Below, in pieces: positions 1-6,757 of a stretch of 37,978 nt of DNA. Under the pieces are notes generated by a model that saw only the letters and a list, made by a program, of their open reading frames with translations, ran no database searches and had not been told where the DNA came from. Positions within the stretch are counted from its first letter, which is position 1. The number at the start of each line of letters is the position of its first letter. A program made the translations under genes and the position numbers. The stretch is from Methyloradius sp035460505 (GTDB lineage: Bacteria; Pseudomonadota; Gammaproteobacteria; Burkholderiales; Methylophilaceae): the NCBI GenBank assembly GCA_035460505.1, contig DATHWP010000104.1:1-37978 (forward strand), read 5' to 3'.

Positions 1-720
1 CGTCGTGATATTCAGGATGATATGCAAGAAGCCGCGATGATTGCGCTGGATGATATTGATGCAAGCGAGCGTTTCACTATTTCGCTTTACGATGCTAACT
101 GGCATCAGGGTGTGATTGGCATTCTCGCGTCACGTATTAAAGAACTGCATCATCGCCCAGTCGTTGCTTTTGCCAATGCGGGGGATGGCATCTTGAAAGG
201 TTCTGGTCGTTCTATTTCAGGTCTGCATTTGCGTGATGCACTGGATTTACTCTCTAAAAAGCAGCCTGACTTGCTGCTACGCTTTGGTGGACATGCCATG
301 GCTGCTGGCTTGAGCATACGTGAAACTGATTTCAATGTATTTAACACAAGTTTCGAGGCCGTCGTTGCCAGCTTGCTAACGGCTGCTGATTTAGAGTCTG
401 TGGTAGAGGTAGATGGCGCATTGGATGCCGTTGATATGGGTTGGGATATGGCCTCTGCTATAGAGCGCCAAGTATGGGGCCAAGGCTTTCCACAACCCAT
501 GTTTCAAGATGAATTCAAGGTGCTTGAACAGCGTATTGTTGGGGAAAAGCATTTAAAATTAACACTGGGTAAAAATCGTCAGCGATTTGATGCTATTTTT
601 TTCCAGCAGCAAGATTTTTTACCTGAGAACATTAGTGCCGTTTATCAGTTACAAACCAATCAATACAATGGAAAACAATCAGTTCAATTGGCCCTAAAAC
701 ATTGGCAGCCCGCTATCTAA
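1..720 (+). CDS. recJ: Single-stranded-DNA-specific exonuclease RecJ, C-terminal part (5' truncated by window)
   Basis: The frame is open from base 1, so the N-terminal DHH catalytic half lies outside the window and 239 residues remain. The visible part fits the RecJ DHHA1 domain followed by the OB-type C-terminal domain. Recognisable stretches are WHQGVIGILASRIKE (about bases 100-144), GSGRSISGLHLRDAL (about 200-244) and the glycine/histidine motif RFGGHAMAAG (about 280-309). RecJ is a 5'-3' ssDNA exonuclease of recombination and mismatch repair; that role is family knowledge. It lies 67 bp upstream of tpiA in the same direction. The first internal ATG, at base 22, is not a real start because homology continues upstream of it. 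Confidence 0.93.
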   Translation, partial: RRDIQDDMQEAAMIALDDIDASERFTISLYDANWHQGVIGILASRIKELHHRPVVAFANAGDGILKGSGRSISGLHLRDALDLLSKKQPDLLLRFGGHAMAAGLSIRETDFNVFNTSFEAVVASLLTAADLESVVEVDGALDAVDMGWDMASAIERQVWGQGFPQPMFQDEFKVLEQRIVGEKHLKLTLGKNRQRFDAIFFQQQDFLPENISAVYQLQTNQYNGKQSVQLALKHWQPAI

Positions 721-787
721 GGCTGATTCTCGCGTTGACCCTGCCTGGCTAGACAGGGTAAAATTCAACAAAATTCTAGGTATCAAT

Positions 788-1543
788 ATGCGTCGCAAGC
801 TAGTGGTTGGAAATTGGAAGATGCATGGCTCGCTTGCACAAAACAAGGCCTTGCTGGAAGCACTCATCCCCAATTTAGCATTACTCAAACAGGCAGATTT
901 TGCCGTCTGTGTTCCGTATCCTTATCTTTTTCAAGCACAAAACCTGCTGCAGGGAACTAATATTAGTTGGGGCGCACAAAATCTGGCCAAGCACGAAATA
1001 GGGGCATATACCGGTGAAGTAAGTGCCGATATGCTCAAAGAGTTTGGCGCTAGTTATGTGATTGTTGGGCACTCTGAGCGTAGCACTGCTTATTGTGAGA
1101 GTGATGCTAATATCGCGGCAAAATTCGTTTCAGCCCAGCGTGCTGGTATTACACCTGTACTTTGCGTGGGTGAAACTCTGCAGGAGCGTGAGTCAGGTTT
1201 AAGAGAGCGTGTGTTAGCTGCGCAGTTGGACGCGATATTGAATAGTGTGGGTGCAGAAGTCTTTACCAAGGCTGTGGTTTCATATGAGCCAGTTTGGGCG
1301 ATAGGCACAGGTTTTTCCGCCACCCCAGATCAAGCGCAAAGCGCTCATGAGTTCATTCGCGGGCGCATCGGCGCATTGCATGCTGGGGCTGCAGACAAGG
1401 TAAGAATTCTATATGGGGGTAGCGTAAAACCCTCAAATGCGTCACAATTATTTGCTATGCCAGATATTGATGGTGGTTTGATTGGCAGGTGTTCATTGAA
1501 CGCCAATGATTTTGAAGGAATTTGCCGCGCTGCAAACAATTGA
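788..1543 (+). CDS. tpiA: Triosephosphate isomerase
   Basis: The 251-residue protein has the usual length of bacterial TIM, which interconverts dihydroxyacetone phosphate and glyceraldehyde 3-phosphate in the cytoplasm. Catalytic residues are visible: K11 in GNWKMHGS, H95 in VGHSERS and E167 in YEPVWAIGTG (flexible lid loop 6). Loop 7 is ILYGGSVKPSNA. The phosphate-binding loop 8 is odd: near residues 228-237 it reads DGGLIGRCSL, where most TIMs have GGASL, so R234 replaces a conserved glycine. The ATG at 788 gives the canonical N-terminus MRRKLVVGNWKMH. Downstream is secG, a neighbour often seen in proteobacteria. Confidence 0.96.
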   Translation: MRRKLVVGNWKMHGSLAQNKALLEALIPNLALLKQADFAVCVPYPYLFQAQNLLQGTNISWGAQNLAKHEIGAYTGEVSADMLKEFGASYVIVGHSERSTAYCESDANIAAKFVSAQRAGITPVLCVGETLQERESGLRERVLAAQLDAILNSVGAEVFTKAVVSYEPVWAIGTGFSATPDQAQSAHEFIRGRIGALHAGAADKVRILYGGSVKPSNASQLFAMPDIDGGLIGRCSLNANDFEGICRAANN

Positions 1544-1548
1544 ATATT

Positions 1549-1576
1549 AAATCAAGTCTTAGGAATTGCTTGATTT
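1549..1576 (+). other. Inverted repeat after tpiA
   Basis: AAATCAAG at 1549-1556 and CTTGATTT at 1569-1576 form an 8-bp perfect stem around a 12-base loop just after the tpiA stop. No T-run follows, so it is not a convincing intrinsic terminator. It could be an mRNA-stabilising hairpin in the 117-bp tpiA-secG spacer, or chance. Confidence 0.35.
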
Positions 1577-1660
1577 CACCCTGAAGACAATGCCTGAAGA
1601 AGATGATTTTGAGCTGTAAGTTCAAGCTTCAGACAACCAAGATAGTAAATTAGAGAAAAT

Positions 1661-2026
1661 ATGGAAACTATAGTAATGATTGTGCACGTATGTGCAGCTT
1701 TAAGCGTGATTGGCTTGGTGCTTTTACAACACGGAAAAGGCGCTGATATGGGCGCTGCATTCGGTAGTGGCGCGTCAGGTAGCTTGTTTGGTGTGAGTGG
1801 ATCATCTAATTTTATGAGCCGTGCCACTTCAGTTTCTGTGGCTGTATTTTTTGCGACCAGTTTGACTTTGGCTTACCTATCCAGCCACAGGCCTGAACAC
1901 ACTAGTGTCATCAAATTACAAGATACTACATCCGTTGCCCCTGCTAAAGCAGGCGATGCCGATGTACCAAGTAAATCAAGTGAAACCTCAGTTAAAGATA
2001 CACCTGCTAAAGACGTTCCTAACTAA
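1661..2026 (+). CDS. secG: Preprotein translocase subunit SecG
   Basis: The 121-residue protein has two hydrophobic segments, roughly residues 3-22 and 54-73, joined by the small-residue loop GADMGAAFGSGASGSLFG that is characteristic of SecG. SecG is the accessory subunit of the inner-membrane SecYEG translocon and supports SecA-driven export. After the second helix comes a hydrophilic tail of about 45 residues rich in Ser, Thr, Ala, Lys and Asp, as in many betaproteobacterial SecG proteins. The gene sits between tpiA and a tRNA-Leu gene, upstream of nuoA. This order is common in the group. Confidence 0.93.
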   Translation: METIVMIVHVCAALSVIGLVLLQHGKGADMGAAFGSGASGSLFGVSGSSNFMSRATSVSVAVFFATSLTLAYLSSHRPEHTSVIKLQDTTSVAPAKAGDADVPSKSSETSVKDTPAKDVPN

Positions 2027-2088
2027 GTTTTAATTGTTAGTAATGTTGGTTGGTGAAAAATAATTAAGGTTAAACCTAAAATAAAAAT

Positions 2089-2173
2089 GCCGTCGTGGTG
2101 GAATTGGTAGACACGCTATCTTGAGGGGGTAGTGACGAAAGTCGTGTGAGTTCGAGTCTCACCGTCGGCACCA
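2089..2173 (+). tRNA. tRNA-Leu(GAG)
   Basis: This is an 85-nt class II tRNA with the CCA encoded (2171-2173). The D-stem is GTG/CAC, the anticodon stem is CTATC/GGTAG with loop TTGAGGG (anticodon GAG), the variable arm is long (around TGACGAAAGTCG), and the T-arm is GTGAG-TTCGAGT-CTCAC. The acceptor strands are GCCGTCG and CGTCGGC, which leaves a U-U mismatch at pair 5-68. It reads CUC/CUU leucine codons. It lies in the secG-nuoA interval and no strong promoter of its own is evident, so it may be processed from a secG-nuo transcript. Confidence 0.95.
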
Positions 2174-2190
2174 TATCAATACTCGTAATC

Positions 2191-2207
2191 ACTCCATTAA
2201 ATGGAGT
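2191..2207 (+). promoter_or_regulatory. Hairpin in the nuoA leader overlapping a possible ribosome binding site
   Basis: ACTCCAT-TAA-ATGGAGT is a perfect 7-bp stem with a 3-base loop, lying between the tRNA-Leu 3' end and nuoA. The 3' arm contains GGAG, which is a little far (about 14 bases) from the nuoA ATG; GGGG at 2212 lies closer. The hairpin could mask a ribosome binding site, mark a tRNA processing boundary, or stabilise the nuo mRNA end. No T-run follows, so termination is unlikely. Confidence 0.35.
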
Positions 2208-2221
2208 AACAGGGGCTGGAC

Positions 2222-2578
2222 ATGTTGGAAAATTACTTTCCTATCTTGCTGTTCATCATCGTCGGCTTAGCCGTTGGTGTTGGCCCCCTTGTGCTAGGTA
2301 AGCTCGTATCCCCGCATCGCCCTGATGCTGAAAAAAACTCTCCTTATGAATGCGGCTTTGAAGCATTTGAAGATGCGCGCATGAAATTCGATGTGCGCTA
2401 TTACTTAGTCGCTATTCTTTTTATTCTTTTTGATCTCGAAATCGCATTTCTTTTCCCTTGGGCTGTCGTACTCAAGGAAATTGGCTTGTTCGGCTTTTTG
2501 GCTATGATGGTCTTTCTGGGCATACTGGTCGTCGGATTCGTCTATGAGTGGATGAAGGGTGCATTGGAATGGGAATAA
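2222..2578 (+). CDS. nuoA: NADH-quinone oxidoreductase subunit A
   Basis: The 118-residue membrane protein matches NuoA/ND3. It has a first transmembrane helix at about residues 7-27, then a conserved loop with the hallmark SPYECGFEAFEDARMKFDVR (about residues 40-59), then two more helices. NuoA is one of the proton-pumping membrane-arm subunits of complex I, and its loop lies at the junction with the quinone cavity. It is the first gene of a 14-gene nuo operon, and nuoB follows after 22 bp. Transcription probably enters from upstream of secG or the tRNA, since I see no clear promoter in the 48 bp after the tRNA. Confidence 0.97.
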   Translation: MLENYFPILLFIIVGLAVGVGPLVLGKLVSPHRPDAEKNSPYECGFEAFEDARMKFDVRYYLVAILFILFDLEIAFLFPWAVVLKEIGLFGFLAMMVFLGILVVGFVYEWMKGALEWE

Positions 2579-2600
2579 ATAATAAATCTGAGGGCTGTCA

Positions 2601-3077
2601 ATGAGTATTGAAGGCGTCTTAGAAAAAGGCTTTGTTACCACAACGCTTGATACGGTCATCAATTACACCCGAACAGGTTCATTGTGGCCGATGACGTTTG
2701 GTTTGGCCTGCTGTGCGGTTGAAATGATGCATGCAGGGGCTGCTCGTTACGACCTAGATAGATTTGGTATCGTATTCCGTCCAAGCCCACGTCAGTCTGA
2801 CGTGATGATTGTTGCAGGTACCTTAGTGAATAAGATGGCCCCGGCTTTGCGTAAAGTCTATGACCAGATGGCTGAACCACGCTGGGTAATCTCTATGGGT
2901 TCCTGTGCCAATGGTGGTGGCTACTATCACTACTCTTATGCGGTCGTGCGCGGTTGTGACCGTATTGTGCCAGTTGATGTCTATGTCCCAGGCTGTCCGC
3001 CCACTGCTGAAGCCTTGCTCTACGGCATTATCCAGCTTCAAACCAAAATTAAACGTACTAATACGATTGCCAGATAG
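2601..3077 (+). CDS. nuoB: NADH-quinone oxidoreductase subunit B
   Basis: The 158-residue protein is the NuoB/PSST subunit that carries the terminal [4Fe-4S] cluster N2, which passes electrons to quinone. The ligands are visible: the tandem C37-C38 in GLACCAVEMM, C102 in GSCANGGG and C132 in VPGCPPT. Conserved RPSPRQSDVMIVAGT and NGGGYYHYSY stretches are present. It is a peripheral protein on the cytoplasmic face of the membrane. The stop codon is directly followed by the nuoC ATG, with no spacer. Confidence 0.97.
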   Translation: MSIEGVLEKGFVTTTLDTVINYTRTGSLWPMTFGLACCAVEMMHAGAARYDLDRFGIVFRPSPRQSDVMIVAGTLVNKMAPALRKVYDQMAEPRWVISMGSCANGGGYYHYSYAVVRGCDRIVPVDVYVPGCPPTAEALLYGIIQLQTKIKRTNTIAR

Positions 3078-3674
3078 ATGACAACGCGTTTAGAAAAACT
3101 GGCTGAAAATCTTCAAGCGGTACTTGGCGCTAAGTTGACCCGTACCACTACGCATGTTGGTGAAATAACCGTTGAATGTAAGCCTGCTGATTTGCTCCAT
3201 GTCTGTACGGTATTGCGTGATGATCCCGCATTAAAGTTTGAGCAACTGATTGATCTATGTGGTGTTGACTATGTTGATCACGGAGAAGGTACATGGGAAG
3301 GCCAACGCTTTGCCGTGGTTTACCACTTTTTGTCTATTACGCTGAATCATCGCCTGCGATTAAAGGTGTTTGCTAAAGACGATGACTTTCCCGTAATTCC
3401 AACCTTGGTTGATATTTGGTCTGCAGCCAACTGGTTTGAGCGCGAAGCTTTTGATTTGTATGGCTTGATGTTTGAGGGTCATCCAGATTTGCGTCGCTTG
3501 CTTACTGACTATGGGTTTATCGGCCATCCATTCCGCAAAGATTTCCCGATGATAGGCAATGTAGAAATGCGCTACGACCCTGAGCAGCAGCGCGTGATTT
3601 ACCAGCCTGTTTCTATCGAACTTCGCAATGTAGTGCCGCGGATGATACGCGATGAAGGTTTCCACAATGGCTGA
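3078..3674 (+). CDS. nuoC: NADH-quinone oxidoreductase subunit C
   Basis: The 198-residue protein is the 30-kDa-type complex I subunit of the peripheral arm. The family signature appears near residues 117-140 as WFEREAFDLYGLMFEGHPDLRR, here split by its conserved features ERE(A)FD and GHPDLRRLLTDYGF. It begins immediately after nuoB. Its last 8 bases overlap the nuoD start chosen here (ATG at 3667), suggesting translational coupling. nuoC and nuoD are separate genes, unlike the fused nuoCD of enterobacteria. Confidence 0.96.
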   Translation: MTTRLEKLAENLQAVLGAKLTRTTTHVGEITVECKPADLLHVCTVLRDDPALKFEQLIDLCGVDYVDHGEGTWEGQRFAVVYHFLSITLNHRLRLKVFAKDDDFPVIPTLVDIWSAANWFEREAFDLYGLMFEGHPDLRRLLTDYGFIGHPFRKDFPMIGNVEMRYDPEQQRVIYQPVSIELRNVVPRMIRDEGFHNG

Positions 3675-4920
3675 GATTCGTAATTACACCATGAACTTCG
3701 GCCCACAGCACCCAGCCGCGCACGGCGTGTTGCGGCTGGTGTTGGAGCTGGATGGCGAAGTGATTCAACGTGCTGACCCGCATATCGGCTTATTGCATAG
3801 AGCTACTGAGAAGCTCGCCGAGAATCGCACATATCTGCAATCTGTGCCTTATATGGATCGTCTGGACTATGTGTCCATGATGTCCAACGAGCATGCGTAC
3901 GTGATGGCGATTGAAAAGCTCATGGGCATTGAAGTGCCGATTCGTGCGCAATACATTCGTGTGATGTTTGATGAGATTACCCGCATCCTTAACCACTTGT
4001 TATGGCTGGGTGCGCATGCGCTGGATGTAGGCGCGATGACGGTGTTCTTGTACGCGTTCCGTGAGCGTGAAGATTTGTTTGATTGCTACGAAGCGGTTTC
4101 TGGCGCTCGCATGCATGCCGCTTATTACCGTCCAGGTGGTGTTTATCGCGATTTGCCTAACCGCATGCCGCAATACGAAGCATCCAAAATCCATAATCAA
4201 AAAACTATCAGTCGTATGAATGATAATCGGCAAGGCTCCTTGCTCGATTTCATTGAAGACTTTACCAATCGCTTTCCTACCTATGTAGATGAATACGAAA
4301 CTCTGCTGACCGATAACCGTATCTGGAAACAGCGTACCGTAGGCATCGGCGTAGTTACCCCAGAACGCGCGCTGTCATTGGGGATGACGGGCCCAATGCT
4401 GCGTGGCTCAGGTATTGCGTGGGATTTGCGCAAGAAGCAGCCTTATGAAGTTTACGACAAGATGGATTTTGATATTCCCGTCGGCGTGAATGGTGATTGT
4501 TATGATCGTTACCTAGTACGTATCGAAGAATTCCGTCAGTCCAACCGCATTGTTAAACAATGTATAGACTGGCTGCGCAAGAACCCAGGCCCTGTCATCA
4601 CCAGTAATAACAAGGTTGCGCCGCCAGCCCGCGAGGGAATGAAGATGGATATGGAAGACCTTATCCACCACTTCAAACTATTTACTGAAGGTTTCCATGT
4701 GCCAGCAGGCGAAGCTTATGCAGCGGTTGAACACCCCAAGGGCGAGTTTGGTATCTATCTGATTTCAGATGGCGCTAACAAGCCATATCGCCTCAAGATT
4801 CGCGCCCCAGGTTTCCCACATCTGGCTGCGCTGGATGAAATGACGCGTGGTCATATGATTGCCGATTTGGTTGCGATTATAGGTACGCAAGATATTGTAT
4901 TCGGGGAGATTGACCGCTGA
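3667..4920 (+). CDS. nuoD: NADH-quinone oxidoreductase subunit D
   Basis: This is the 49-kDa complex I subunit, which forms the quinone site with NuoB. From the ATG at 3667 the protein is 417 residues and begins MAEIRNYTMNFGPQHPAAHG, the usual N-terminus. An in-frame ATG at 3652 would add five residues (MKVST) but has no good ribosome binding site, whereas GAAGG lies 9 bases before 3667. The motif GPQHPAAHGVLRL and the C-terminal IIGTQDIVFGEIDR are intact. The stop overlaps the nuoE ATG by one base. Confidence 0.96.
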   Translation: MAEIRNYTMNFGPQHPAAHGVLRLVLELDGEVIQRADPHIGLLHRATEKLAENRTYLQSVPYMDRLDYVSMMSNEHAYVMAIEKLMGIEVPIRAQYIRVMFDEITRILNHLLWLGAHALDVGAMTVFLYAFREREDLFDCYEAVSGARMHAAYYRPGGVYRDLPNRMPQYEASKIHNQKTISRMNDNRQGSLLDFIEDFTNRFPTYVDEYETLLTDNRIWKQRTVGIGVVTPERALSLGMTGPMLRGSGIAWDLRKKQPYEVYDKMDFDIPVGVNGDCYDRYLVRIEEFRQSNRIVKQCIDWLRKNPGPVITSNNKVAPPAREGMKMDMEDLIHHFKLFTEGFHVPAGEAYAAVEHPKGEFGIYLISDGANKPYRLKIRAPGFPHLAALDEMTRGHMIADLVAIIGTQDIVFGEIDR

Positions 4921-5393
4921 TGTTATCCCAAGAGTCCATCGATAAAATCGAATACGAACTGAAGAAATACCCGCCTGAGAATCGTCAGGCGGCAGTGATG
5001 TCTGCCTTGCGTATTGCCCAGACTGAGAAAGGCTGGTTATCGAAAGAGACCATCGCGTTTGTCGCCGATTACCTGCGTATTCCAGCCATTGCGGCACTTG
5101 AGGTTGCAAGCTTCTACAATATGTACGAGCTTGAGCCAGTCGGTAAATATAAGATCACAGTCTGCACCAATATTTCTTGTATGTTGCGCGATGCTGATGG
5201 GATTGTGCAGCACCTGAATCACAAGCTGGATATTGGGTTTAATGAAACAACAGCTGATGGAAAATTTACTCTGAAAGAGGGCGAGTGCATGGGTACTTGT
5301 GCTGGTGCTCCCTTGTTTCACATCAATAATCACAAAATGCATGAGTTTCTAACACCAGAAAAAGTCGACAAGATTCTTGAAGGGCTGGAATAA
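4920..5393 (+). CDS. nuoE: NADH-quinone oxidoreductase subunit E
   Basis: The 157-residue protein is the 24-kDa thioredoxin-like subunit carrying the [2Fe-2S] cluster N1a in the NADH-oxidising module. All four ligands are visible: C82 and C87 in CTNISC, and C123 and C127 in ECMGTC. The N-terminal helical part contains RQAAVMSALRIAQ, typical of the family. It overlaps nuoD by one base at its start and nuoF by one base at its end (TAATG), so translation is probably coupled across the three genes. Confidence 0.96.
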   Translation: MLSQESIDKIEYELKKYPPENRQAAVMSALRIAQTEKGWLSKETIAFVADYLRIPAIAALEVASFYNMYELEPVGKYKITVCTNISCMLRDADGIVQHLNHKLDIGFNETTADGKFTLKEGECMGTCAGAPLFHINNHKMHEFLTPEKVDKILEGLE

Positions 5394-6757
5394 TGAGTTA
5401 TCTGGAAACAACCCCTGCGCAGTATCGCTCAGATAAAGAAACGCTGGTGTGTTTGCGCACGATGCTCTCTGATCAACCAAACTCGCTAGAGACTTATTTG
5501 AAAACTGGTGGTTATGCCCAGTTGAAACGTATTGTTTCTGAAAAAGTAAAAGCCACTGAAATTATTACACAGGTGAAGTTGTCAGGTCTCCGAGGACGTG
5601 GTGGTGCGGGCTTTCCAACTGGCCTTAAATGGAGCTTCATGCCACGGTATTACGACGGCACCAAATATCTCGTTTGTAATACGGATGAAGGCGAGCCAGG
5701 TACATTCAAAGACCGCGACATTATTCGCTATAACCCGCATCAACTGATAGAAGGCATGGCAATCGCTGCTTACACATTGGGCGCGCGCGTAGGTTACAAC
5801 TATATCCATGGCGAGATTTGGGAGGACTACGAAATCTTTGAGAACGCGCTGGCGGAAGCACGTGCAGCTGGTTATATCGGCGAGAATCTATTCGGTACGA
5901 ATTTCAGTTTTGACTTATATGCAGTACATGGCTACGGCGCTTATATCTGCGGTGAAGAAACTGCATTGATCGAATCGATCGAAGGTAAAAAAGGCCAGCC
6001 TCGCTTCAAGCCGCCTTTCCCTGCCAGTTATGGCGTGTTTGGCAAGCCGACCAATGTAAACAACACCGAGTCCTATGCTTCTATCCCGTGGATATTGCAG
6101 CATGGTGGTCAGGCATTCCAAGACTTAGGCGTGCCCAACTCTGGCGGTACCAAGTTATTTTCAGTCTCAGGCCATGTTGAGCGACCTGGCAATTACGAAG
6201 TGAAAATGGGCATGCCATTTACTGAATTGCTTGAGATTGCAGGTGGAGTTTGGAAAGGTCGCCAATTGAAAGCTGTTATTCCTGGCGGCCCCTCAACTGC
6301 AGTTATGCCTGCAGCAGCGATCCTTGGCTCTACCATGGACTACGATGGTTTATCCAAAGCGGGTTCCAGCCTTGGTGCTGGCTCCATGATCGTGATGGAT
6401 GAAACCACTTGCATGGTTAAAACACTCAAGCGTTTGTCTTATTTCTTCTTTGAAGAATCCTGCGGCCAATGTACACCTTGTCGCGAAGGCACGGGATGGT
6501 TGTACCGCGTGATCAGTCGTATCGTGAATGGACAAGGCAAGATGGAAGACCTTGATTTGCTGACCGATGTAAGCAGTAACATTTCAGGACGCACAATCTG
6601 TGCGTTGGGCGATGCAGCGGCTACGCCTGTATTAAGTTTCATCAAGCATTTCAGGCCTGAATTCGAGTATTACATTCAGAACGGCCATAGCATGGTAGAT
6701 GCCCAGCAAAACCCTGGTAAATATAAGCAGGCGAATTTAGAGGTGGCACATGCTTAA
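5393..6757 (+). CDS. nuoF: NADH-quinone oxidoreductase subunit F (NADH- and FMN-binding)
   Basis: The 454-residue protein oxidises NADH through FMN and passes electrons to cluster N3. The NADH-binding glycine-rich loop is GRGGAGFPTGLKW (residues 68-80) and the FMN region is CNTDEGEPGTFKDR (about 95-108). The [4Fe-4S] ligands are C357, C360 and C363 in ESCGQCTPCREGTGW, with C403 in RTICALGD. It has a short N-terminal extension of about 25 residues ahead of the conserved core. It overlaps nuoE by one base and nuoG by 8 bases. Confidence 0.97.
   Translation: MSYLETTPAQYRSDKETLVCLRTMLSDQPNSLETYLKTGGYAQLKRIVSEKVKATEIITQVKLSGLRGRGGAGFPTGLKWSFMPRYYDGTKYLVCNTDEGEPGTFKDRDIIRYNPHQLIEGMAIAAYTLGARVGYNYIHGEIWEDYEIFENALAEARAAGYIGENLFGTNFSFDLYAVHGYGAYICGEETALIESIEGKKGQPRFKPPFPASYGVFGKPTNVNNTESYASIPWILQHGGQAFQDLGVPNSGGTKLFSVSGHVERPGNYEVKMGMPFTELLEIAGGVWKGRQLKAVIPGGPSTAVMPAAAILGSTMDYDGLSKAGSSLGAGSMIVMDETTCMVKTLKRLSYFFFEESCGQCTPCREGTGWLYRVISRIVNGQGKMEDLDLLTDVSSNISGRTICALGDAAATPVLSFIKHFRPEFEYYIQNGHSMVDAQQNPGKYKQANLEVAHA

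Noticed and set aside
3652..3666. Upstream ATG for nuoD
   Set aside because: It lacks a ribosome site; the ATG at 3667 gives the standard NuoD length and N-terminus and has GAAGG at good spacing.
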